From contig CAVJWU010000038.1 in NCBI GenBank assembly GCA_963653535.1, positions 1 to 11,784 of the forward strand: a DNA stretch of 11,784 bases, in the 5' to 3' direction. Source of the stretch: UBA3210 sp963653535. GTDB lineage: Bacteria; Bacillota_I; Bacilli_A; RFN20; CAG-449. Positions within the stretch are counted from its first letter, which is position 1; the number at the start of each line of letters is the position of its first letter. Shown here piece by piece: positions 1-4,665 of the stretch. A program made the translations under genes and the position numbers. The notes under the pieces are model-generated. The model had not been told where the DNA came from and did not search any database. It saw only the letters and a program-made list of their open reading frames with translations.

Positions 1-2
1 CA

Positions 3-170
3 AATATAAATTCATATCCAAGAAAATCATTAAATAAAAAAACTCCTTACCAATGTGTTTTAGATGACACTCGCTTTGGAAAAGAGTTTTTAGACCTTAT
101 AAACATTAAAAAGGTCAATTGTGATGATGTCACATTAAATCCATCATTACTTAAAAAAATTAAGAAATAA
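3..170 (+). CDS. IS30-like transposase, C-terminal end (partial at the window edge)
   Basis: The reading frame is open from the left edge to a TAA at 168-170 and gives 55 residues. It begins NINSYPRKSLNKKTPY and ends DVTLNPSLLKKIKK. The block 'NSYPRK.LN..TPY' followed by a short tail containing 'FGKEFLDLINIKK' resembles the C-terminus of IS30-family DDE (rve-fold) transposases, where 'N.RPRK.L...TP' follows the last catalytic Glu. The catalytic residues would lie outside the window, so activity cannot be judged. Family assignment is from memory of the motif, not from a search. The element-end-like sequences downstream (227-243 and 406-422) fit an insertion sequence terminating here. Confidence 0.55.
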   Translation, partial: NINSYPRKSLNKKTPYQCVLDDTRFGKEFLDLINIKKVNCDDVTLNPSLLKKIKK

Positions 171-226
171 TTAATATTTTTTAATTCTCAATTTTAAATC
201 GAAGAAGTTGTATTTAAACCATATAT

Positions 227-243
227 TTTTGTTGCATTTAGTT
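227..243. repeat. 17-bp direct repeat, copy 1 (possible IS terminal sequence)
   Basis: TTTTGTTGCATTTAGTT occurs here, 57 nt after the transposase stop, and again at 406-422. Its reverse complement contains TGCAAC, a core I associate with termini of some IS30-type elements. A transposase stop followed within about 60 nt by such a sequence is the layout expected at the right end of an insertion sequence. The left end is outside the window, so the inverted-repeat partner cannot be checked. Confidence 0.45.
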
Positions 244-265
244 TAAAAATTTGATTTAAACTAAA
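237..265. repeat. Perfect 11-bp inverted repeat
   Basis: TTTAGTTTAAA (237-247) is the exact reverse complement of TTTAAACTAAA (255-265), with a 7-nt loop. Its left arm overlaps the end of the first 17-bp repeat. It is AT-only apart from one G/C pair and no T-run follows, so it is a poor terminator. It may mark the junction of the insertion sequence with flanking DNA. Confidence 0.45.
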
Positions 266-385
266 GTCTTTTACTATGCCCTTCTTCATAAATATAATAC
301 TTAAAAAATAACTTTAAAGCAATTTTTTAGCTTATTTATTTTTAAATATTTATAATTTACCCCTACTTTTATATCAAAAAATTAA

Positions 386-565
386 ATTTTTAATTCCTTA
401 ACCTATTTTGTTGCATTTAGTTATTTAATTAACCTATTTAATTTTCAAAAATCTTCGGATACATTTGAACAATGGATTAAATTTGATGGCATTAAAAAAG
501 CAGATACTTTATATTTTGCTAGTTATGATGTTCCTGAAAAGTTATACATAATGTTAGAAAAATAA
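386..565 (+). pseudogene. Truncated gene remnant (C-terminal fragment)
   Basis: The frame is open from 386 to a TAA at 563-565 with no start codon or Shine-Dalgarno of its own. The protein-like part starts about 446: QKSSDTFEQWIKFDG, then KKADTLYFASYDVPEKLYIMLEK. That stretch has a normal mix of charged and aromatic residues, whereas codons before 446 translate the element-end repeat. The likely reading is a gene whose 5' part was lost to insertion. I do not recognise the family. It may instead be chance coding in AT-rich DNA. Confidence 0.35.
406..422. repeat. 17-bp direct repeat, copy 2 (possible second IS end)
   Basis: This is an exact second copy of TTTTGTTGCATTTAGTT, 179 bp after the first and in the same orientation. 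Loosely similar AT-rich sequence also precedes both copies (TTTTTAATTC is shared). This suggests a duplicated or nested element end. The truncated reading frame at 386-565 runs through it, as expected if an insertion cut into a gene here. Confidence 0.4.
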
Positions 566-749
566 CTATTACTCTTTACTCTTATTGATAATTATGAGAA
601 TAAAAATTCTTAATATCCCTGAAGCTACATCAATTAGATATTATTTTATTTCATTAATTTCGGATGTTATACTGATGATTAACTAGATATAATTTTAATA
701 TTCCTTATTTTATAGTGAAACTCATTCATCTTTTACATATATTTTATCT

Positions 750-776
750 AACTACGTGGTTAATAACTACGTAGTT
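750..776. promoter_or_regulatory. Tandem 12-bp palindromes, candidate TetR-type operator
   Basis: AACTACGTGGTT (750-761) and AACTACGTAGTT (765-776) are separated by AAT. The second is a perfect palindrome and the first differs from it by one base. Two palindromes with centres 15 bp apart are typical of a site for two dimers of a TetR-family repressor, and such a regulator is the last gene of this cluster (3440-3991). The site lies about 195 bp upstream of the first gene and just beside a possible minus-strand TATAAT (779-784). Linking it to that regulator is inference. Confidence 0.5.
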
Positions 777-898
777 TTATTATAGAATAATTTATTGATT
801 TCACAAAAAAATATTTGTAAAGAAATAATTAAAATACATAGATTTTATGTGAAAAATTAATATGATATTTAACTTTGATGTAAAAAATGAAAATGGAC

Positions 899-925
899 AT
901 AACAATCAAAAGTGTAAATTGTTAT
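899..925. promoter_or_regulatory. 8-bp inverted repeat overlapping the candidate promoter
   Basis: ATAACAAT (899-906) and ATTGTTAT (918-925) are perfect reverse complements around an 11-nt spacer. The right arm contains the candidate -35 element TTGTTA (919-924), so a bound protein would block RNA polymerase. It differs in sequence from the tandem palindromes at 750-776. It is AT-rich and could be coincidental. Confidence 0.35.
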
Positions 926-946
926 ATGCTGTTTTAATGTTATAAT
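919..946 (+). promoter_or_regulatory. Candidate promoter for the exported protein/radical SAM cluster
   Basis: A -35 element TTGTTA (919-924, 4 of 6 consensus bases), a 16-bp spacer and a perfect -10 TATAAT (941-946) are seen. The predicted transcription start is near 953, which leaves only a few bases before the Shine-Dalgarno AGGAGGG (959-965) and the ATG at 971. It is the best match upstream of the cluster, but AT-rich DNA gives many chance matches. Confidence 0.4.
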
Positions 947-970
947 AATAATAAAGATAGGAGGGAAAAC

Positions 971-1798
971 ATGGAAATATTATCACTATTTTTAGCTACT
1001 TCACTTGCTTTTTCTAACTCTCAAATACAAACGTGTTATTCTAAAGATGAAATAAAAAATGAATCTGAAATAACTGAAATTAATGGTTTAACTCATATCG
1101 GAGGATATTCTAATCCAAACAAGATTTTAGATTCTATTTCTGGATACGCTTATTATGATATTCAAGTGTATAAGACTTCTTTTACATATAAATCTAATTT
1201 ATTTATTGTTAATGTTACTGCTGAATTTACGCCGGGATACCAAGCGATACTTAACGGGCATAATAATTATTTACCTTATAAACTTTACAATGGGTATTTA
1301 CATTGTAGGGGTGAACGTTCAGGTATCGTTAATACATATGATACTAAATTTATAACTGCTCTACCTGACACTAGTAGTTTTACGAGTACATTTACTAGTT
1401 CTTCTTCTACAGCATATAATTTTAATTCTGAATTAAAATGCGGAATTGATTTAGTAAATGGAATCTCGTTAAGTGGATCAGTAGGAAGAGGACTTACAGT
1501 TTCATACAATCATGAAATATCTACAACTTATTCTGATCCATATATTTCTAAACAGTATTCTCCAACTAATTCAAGAGAAATTGAATGGAATTATACTTGT
1601 TCGGATACGGGTGTGGCAAGTTTGGCTACTTATAAACTAAATACTTATTATATCTTTGAGATGGATAAAACTACATTAGATATTAAATCAAATGCTTTTA
1701 TATTTTATATTGATATAGGAATGACTAATAAAATAGATTATGAATTACATAATCAATCAGAAACGATTAAGATTGAATGTTTCTGTGAATATTGTTAA
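971..1798 (+). CDS. Probably exported Ser/Thr-rich protein with Cys-x-Cys-x-x-Cys tail
   Basis: This is a 275-residue protein of unknown family. The start is well supported by AGGAGGG 5 nt upstream. Residues 3-14 are hydrophobic and followed by Ser/Asn, like a short signal peptide (possible cleavage after SLAFS), but the usual N-terminal Lys/Arg is missing. The rest is rich in alternating polar/apolar residues, suggesting beta strands. A Ser/Thr run at about 134-148 precedes a strand-like stretch (157-187) with GISLSGSVGRG. This resembles the amphipathic insertion hairpin of aerolysin-type pore formers, but that is shape only. It has seven Cys (22, 112, 157, 210, 270, 272, 275), and the protein ends IECFCEYC. 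That is unusual for an exported protein and suits a substrate of the radical SAM enzyme two genes downstream. A surface or toxin-like protein is the main alternative. Confidence 0.7.
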   Translation: MEILSLFLATSLAFSNSQIQTCYSKDEIKNESEITEINGLTHIGGYSNPNKILDSISGYAYYDIQVYKTSFTYKSNLFIVNVTAEFTPGYQAILNGHNNYLPYKLYNGYLHCRGERSGIVNTYDTKFITALPDTSSFTSTFTSSSSTAYNFNSELKCGIDLVNGISLSGSVGRGLTVSYNHEISTTYSDPYISKQYSPTNSREIEWNYTCSDTGVASLATYKLNTYYIFEMDKTTLDIKSNAFIFYIDIGMTNKIDYELHNQSETIKIECFCEYC

Positions 1799-1813
1799 GA
1801 GAGGAGATAATTT

Positions 1814-2083
1814 ATGAAAAAAAGTACTTACATTGCATTAGGTTGCATTACGGGAGCTAGTTTAATAGGCTTCTTAGGCATGTATATTGCTTACTGTAAT
1901 TTGAAGGAATATTCAAGGGTGTTTTATGATATTTTATTTTCTTTTACTGCACATGATATAATGCGTTTATTCTTTGTTATATTCGCATTAGGATTTATAG
2001 TAATAGTTATTTTATTATTATTAGATTTAGTTAAATACTTAGATAATAGAAAGAGTATTAATGACAAAGATAATAAAAATTAG
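1814..2083 (+). CDS. Small two-helix membrane protein
   Basis: This 89-residue protein has two hydrophobic segments, at about residues 6-28 and 51-71. Lys is concentrated at the N-terminus (MKK) and in the tail (YLDNRKSINDKDNKN), so both ends are predicted in the cytoplasm with a short external loop. GAGAGGAG lies just upstream of the ATG, and the gene starts 15 nt after the preceding stop. Its last 23 nt overlap the radical SAM gene, so the two are probably translationally coupled. No family is recognised. Its position between a putative exported protein and a maturase fits an immunity, anchoring or export-helper role, which is inference only. Confidence 0.75.
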   Translation: MKKSTYIALGCITGASLIGFLGMYIAYCNLKEYSRVFYDILFSFTAHDIMRLFFVIFALGFIVIVILLLLDLVKYLDNRKSINDKDNKN

Positions 2084-3437
2084 TTTTAATGATAAAATTG
2101 TTTATTATGAAACTCAATCAGGACAAAGTTCATCAGATATTGATTATTTAATAAATAATAAGTTTTTAATTAATAAACCTATGAGGATAACAAATTCTAG
2201 TTATCCTCGTATTACTTTTTGTTTAGAAATTTCTTCTACTTGTAATTTAAGGTGCAAGTACTGTTTTAATAATGATAAAAAGAATAAATTAATGGCTAAT
2301 AATGAGATTAAAGAAATATTAGATACTTTATTCAATAAATATAAAGACAAAGAAAAATATTTTATCGATTTAAGTGGAGATGGTGAACCATTAACTAACA
2401 TAGATGGAGTATTATTTGTCGCACAATATGCTAAGAAAAAGCAAGAAGAGATAAGAAAAGAAATAAATGTTTCTTTTGTAACTAATGGTACTTTATTAAC
2501 AAAAGATGTGATTAATAAAATTCAAGAAACTGGTGTCATTTTATATGGAATATCGATTGATGGACCAAGAAATATTCATGATCAAAATAGAACTTACATT
2601 AATAGTTATGGTACTTATGAACTAATATTTAATAATATTAAAAATATAGATCATAAAGAATTTTTAGGCTGTGCCATGACTTTGTCTAATAATGTTTTTA
2701 ATTTGACGGAAGAATTAATTAATCTCAATGAAATATTTAATACTATAAGTGTTAAACCAGTTAGATCACTTTATTTTGATAAGGATGTCATTTTAAAATG
2801 GTGTAAAGAATATGAAAAATTAACATTATATCTAATAGAGAAAATAAATGAAAATGATTATAGATTATTATATGCATTACTTAATGGAGATGATTATTTT
2901 GGTAAGTTTATTTCTCGAGTGTTTTGTAATGGAATATCTTTAAATAGATGCGATGCAGGTGGAGGAAGAATCTTTATTAATATTAATAAAGAGGTTTTTC
3001 CTTGTGTTCCATTAGGCCAATATAAAAATAATAAGTGTAATATAGTTGATTTTAATGCTAATACATTTCAAAATATACTAGATGAAGGATATTTAAAAGA
3101 AAGCTGTTCTAATTGCGATTTCGTGTCGTTGTGTGGAGGAGAATGTTTTGTAGAAAAACTAATGCATAATGGCATTAACATTAATATGTGTTTATTTAAA
3201 CAAAAATTAATTTCTCTTGCAATTTATTTAAAAGAAGAAGTAAAACAAAATGAAAAAGCTTATAAAGATATAAAGGAATTCATCTTAAATAAAAGAAAAT
3301 TATTAGGTATGGATGATACTTATAAAAATATTGTTAAAAATAATTCTAATTTAAGTTTTAAAGAATGTAAAACCATATATTATAAATCCATATTTAGAGA
3401 TAATCTTTCAATAGAAGATAAAATGAGAGGTAAATAA
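2061..3437 (+). CDS. Radical SAM/SPASM-domain enzyme, probable peptide or protein maturase
   Basis: This 458-residue protein has an N-terminal extension (1-52) carrying FNDKIVYYET, then the radical SAM motif CNLRCKYC (Cys61, 65, 68), which binds the [4Fe-4S] cluster that cleaves S-adenosylmethionine. It also has a SAM-contacting GDGEP (106-110), VTNGTLL (140-146) and GISIDGP (163-169). The C-terminal SPASM region supplies Cys297, 315, 349, 352, 358, 362 and 377 in the usual C..C..CxxCx5CxxxC..C order for auxiliary Fe-S clusters. SPASM enzymes include sulfatase-activating enzymes and the maturases that crosslink Cys or other side chains in ribosomal peptides. No sulfatase is nearby. The upstream protein with a Cys-rich tail is a candidate substrate (inference). 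The start overlaps the membrane-protein gene by 23 nt. A further 80 residues follow the SPASM region and are Lys-rich. Confidence 0.88.
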   Translation: MTKIIKISFNDKIVYYETQSGQSSSDIDYLINNKFLINKPMRITNSSYPRITFCLEISSTCNLRCKYCFNNDKKNKLMANNEIKEILDTLFNKYKDKEKYFIDLSGDGEPLTNIDGVLFVAQYAKKKQEEIRKEINVSFVTNGTLLTKDVINKIQETGVILYGISIDGPRNIHDQNRTYINSYGTYELIFNNIKNIDHKEFLGCAMTLSNNVFNLTEELINLNEIFNTISVKPVRSLYFDKDVILKWCKEYEKLTLYLIEKINENDYRLLYALLNGDDYFGKFISRVFCNGISLNRCDAGGGRIFININKEVFPCVPLGQYKNNKCNIVDFNANTFQNILDEGYLKESCSNCDFVSLCGGECFVEKLMHNGININMCLFKQKLISLAIYLKEEVKQNEKAYKDIKEFILNKRKLLGMDDTYKNIVKNNSNLSFKECKTIYYKSIFRDNLSIEDKMRGK

Positions 3438-3439
3438 TT

Positions 3440-3991
3440 ATGCCTAGAATAAGTATGAAAGGTAAGATATTAGATGCATATTTGAAATTAATTGATGAAT
3501 GTGATTTCGATGAAATAACAGTTTCAGATATTGTAAGAGAAGCTCATATATCTAGACAAACCTTCTATAATCATTTTAAAGATACTTTTAATGTACTAGA
3601 ATATGCATTGATTGAGAAAATGCGTAATAATTACTCTATTTATCGAGAAGGAGCATACTTAAAAGATTATTTATATAACGTTATTAATGATATTTATGTT
3701 AATAGAAAAATTATACTTAAAATTAAAAATTCTAAATATTATTCGGTTATAGAATCTCTTCTAATTAAAACATACAAAGACGAAGCTAATATGGTTATAA
3801 AAAAATCTAATAAGAAGTATTCAAAAAAAGAATTTAATTTTTATTTAGACCTTTTTTGTGCAGGCTTTGGAACTTATGTGTCTACTAAATGCGAGGATGA
3901 TGATTTAGATATCGATAATTTAGTAGATCTCTTTGCTGGTGCATATCATAGACTTTTTGGTATACCACTTAATGTAAAACTTTTTGTCTAA
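3440..3991 (+). CDS. TetR/AcrR-family transcriptional regulator
   Basis: This 183-residue protein has a classic TetR-type N-terminal DNA-binding domain. Residues 6-25 form helix 1 (KGKILDAYLKLIDE). The helix-turn-helix spans about 27-46 (TVSDIVREAHISRQTFYNHF), followed by KDTFNVLEYAL. The C-terminal ligand-binding/dimerisation half (60-183) is divergent, as is normal, and its ligand cannot be predicted. The ATG is 2 nt after the radical SAM stop, with GAGAGG (3425-3430) as ribosome binding site, so it is the last gene of that operon. It probably represses its own cluster. The tandem palindromes at 750-776 are the most likely operator. The strong terminator at 4164-4246 separates it from the CRISPR locus. 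Confidence 0.88.
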   Translation: MPRISMKGKILDAYLKLIDECDFDEITVSDIVREAHISRQTFYNHFKDTFNVLEYALIEKMRNNYSIYREGAYLKDYLYNVINDIYVNRKIILKIKNSKYYSVIESLLIKTYKDEANMVIKKSNKKYSKKEFNFYLDLFCAGFGTYVSTKCEDDDLDIDNLVDLFAGAYHRLFGIPLNVKLFV

Positions 3992-4163
3992 TTGTTTATA
4001 TCGCACACAAAATATTGTTCAATCATCAAGAATTGAAAGCGGAACGACAAGAAGAAGTGGAATATGAAATTAATCTAATCCTCTATATTTATTTTCTTCT
4101 TTATATGTAAAAAGAAGAAGGAATAATATATAAAGCAGTAAGATAATTAAAAATATAAGAAAA
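3992..4163. other. Intergenic stretch without recognisable gene
   Basis: No convincing gene or RNA is seen here. One short frame around 4015-4065 reads NIVQSSRIESGTTRRSG, faintly like the recognition helix of an XRE-type regulator (STISRIESG). It has no start, no ribosome binding site and no other part of such a domain, so it is at most a relic. Confidence 0.4.
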
Positions 4164-4246
4164 CTCTGATATTAGATTTTGAAGTGAACCCCAAAAGTTG
4201 GACCGAGGTTCACTTCATTTATGCCCTAATATCAGAGCTTTTTTTT
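4164..4246. terminator. Strong bidirectional terminator after the TetR gene
   Basis: A perfect 12-bp outer stem, CTCTGATATTAG (4164-4175) with CTAATATCAGAG (4226-4237), is followed by C and eight T residues (4239-4246). Read from the other strand, it is followed by TTTTC. The loop holds a second perfect 10-bp stem, TGAAGTGAAC (4180-4189) with GTTCACTTCA (4208-4217). It should stop transcription of the radical SAM/TetR cluster and also any leftward transcript coming from the cas side. Confidence 0.85.
4180..4217. mobile_element. IS3/IS150-like element end, fossil inside the terminator
   Basis: The sequence from 4180 reads TGAAGTGAAC, then CCCAAAAGTTGGAC (to 4203). This matches my memory of terminal inverted repeats of IS3-family elements of the IS150 type (TGA..TG.CCCC.AAAAGTTGGAC). 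It closes at 4208-4217 with the reverse complement of its first 10 bases. The simplest picture is both ends of an element fused after internal deletion, or a tiny non-autonomous derivative. No transposase remains. The IS assignment rests on recognised sequence, not on a search. Confidence 0.5.
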
Positions 4247-4446
4247 AGTATGACGGGCATGTCATATATCTATAGGTGGAAGTCTAGAGTAGAAATGTAG
4301 TTATAACTGCATAATGAAACTTAAATCTAAATCGTTATTTATAGGATAAAAGTTGATAGAATATTAAGTTTAAATGGTATGATTTTAAATTTTTCAACAA
4401 TTAAAGAAAAAATAATGTTATACTTTTAAAAAGTAGTAATTAATAT
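4247..4446. other. Unexplained, partly structured intergenic stretch
   Basis: No gene is seen. It opens with a hairpin, TATGAC (4249-4254) with GTCATA (4261-4266) around GGGCAT. A stem-loop-like stretch CTATAG, GTGGAAGT, CTAGAG (about 4270-4289) follows, which loosely resembles the GGTGAAAGTC loop of group II intron domain I. An 8-bp inverted repeat, AAACTTAA (4317-4324) with TTAAGTTT (4364-4371), lies further on. There is no intron-encoded protein and no intron 5' GTGYG end, so it may be a relic of a mobile RNA or a structured RNA of unknown kind. Confidence 0.25.
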
Positions 4447-4475
4447 TTGACTTTTGATTTGATTGTTATTGTTAT
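4447..4475 (+). promoter_or_regulatory. cas9: Candidate promoter of the cas operon
   Basis: A -35 TTGACT (4447-4452, 5 of 6), a 17-bp spacer and a -10 TGTTAT (4470-4475, 4 of 6) are seen. Transcription would cross the antisense strand of the tracrRNA gene before reaching cas9, leaving a leader of nearly 190 nt. A closer promoter between 4605 and 4640 is also possible (TTTAAT at 4629-4634) but has no good -35. Cas9 itself has a strong ribosome binding site (AGGAAGGAG, 4649-4657). Confidence 0.3.
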
Positions 4476-4515
4476 TATTTCTACAATGAAGTACTTTAAT
4501 ACATCAACTTGAAAT

Positions 4516-4536
4516 AAAAAAAGCCACCAACGTGGC
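4516..4536 (-). terminator. tracrRNA intrinsic terminator
   Basis: On the minus strand GCCAC-GTTG-GTGGC (4536 to 4523) forms a 5-bp GC-rich hairpin, directly followed by seven T residues (4522 to 4516). This final hairpin probably also serves as the 3' stem-loop bound by Cas9, as in other tracrRNAs. Confidence 0.85.
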
Positions 4537-4604
4537 ATATGATTTCAAAGAATTTTTATTTGAACTCGTAATGTTAAAATTAGGTTTTAACAATTAAATC
4601 TTAC
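4516..4604 (-). ncRNA. tracrRNA for the type II-A system
   Basis: This is the trans-activating RNA that pairs with each CRISPR repeat, enabling RNase III processing and Cas9 loading. Read on the minus strand, 4604 to 4558 is an anti-repeat. GTAAGA, an extra 14-nt stretch, CCTAATTTTAACATTACG, AGT and TCAAAT align with the reverse complement of the array repeat. Pairing with crRNA gives a 6-bp lower stem (GUUUGA with UCAAAU), a bulge (G against AGU) and a 9-bp upper stem (CGUAAUGUU with AACAUUACG), then more pairing at CCTAATTT. A short TTC-TTT-GAA stem may serve as nexus. A 5-bp GC-rich hairpin and a U-run end the RNA. Position upstream of cas9 and on the opposite strand is as in Streptococcus pyogenes. 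The 5' end is uncertain: a short form may start near 4591. Confidence 0.88.
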
Positions 4605-4625
4605 AATAAATTCAAAAATAGTCAA
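4598..4625 (-). promoter_or_regulatory. Candidate tracrRNA promoter
   Basis: On the minus strand TTGACT (4625 to 4620, 5 of 6) is followed, after 16 bp, by TAAGAT (4603 to 4598, 4 of 6). The predicted start is near 4591, inside the anti-repeat, which would still leave the duplex-forming part intact. A promoter further into the cas9 leader could give a longer form. Confidence 0.35.
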
Positions 4626-4665
4626 GCATTTAATTTAAATTTATTTTTAGGAAGGAGTTTATAAT

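Larger units (their letters stand above)
566..970. other. Intergenic control region before the radical SAM cluster
   Basis: There is no convincing gene in these 405 bases. A 30-codon frame at 594-686 has no ribosome binding site and is not called. The stretch holds the tandem palindromes at 750-776, the inverted repeat at 899-925, a candidate promoter at 919-946 and the Shine-Dalgarno AGGAGGG at 959-965 for the first gene. On the minus strand a perfect TATAAT (784 to 779), with TTGTGA 16 nt upstream (806 to 801), could be a leftward promoter next to the palindromes. No gene lies in its path. Confidence 0.5.

Noticed and set aside
594..686. Thirty-codon frame MRIKILNIPEATSIRYY
   Set aside because: It has no ribosome binding site or context and is short in AT-rich DNA; it may be part of an eroded gene but is not supportable.
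1285..1509. Minus-strand frame of 74 codons opposite the exported-protein gene
   Set aside because: It is a shadow of the plus-strand gene with no ribosome binding site; the plus frame has a strong one and belongs to an operon.
4015..4068. XRE-regulator-like fragment QSSRIESGTTRRSG
   Set aside because: It resembles only one helix, with no start codon, no rest of the domain and no conserved surroundings.
4447..4462. Possible target of a long tracrRNA guide in the cas promoter
   Set aside because: TTGACTTTT resembles the guide-like TTGACTATT, but there is a mismatch in the seed and the match is mostly the shared -35 consensus.
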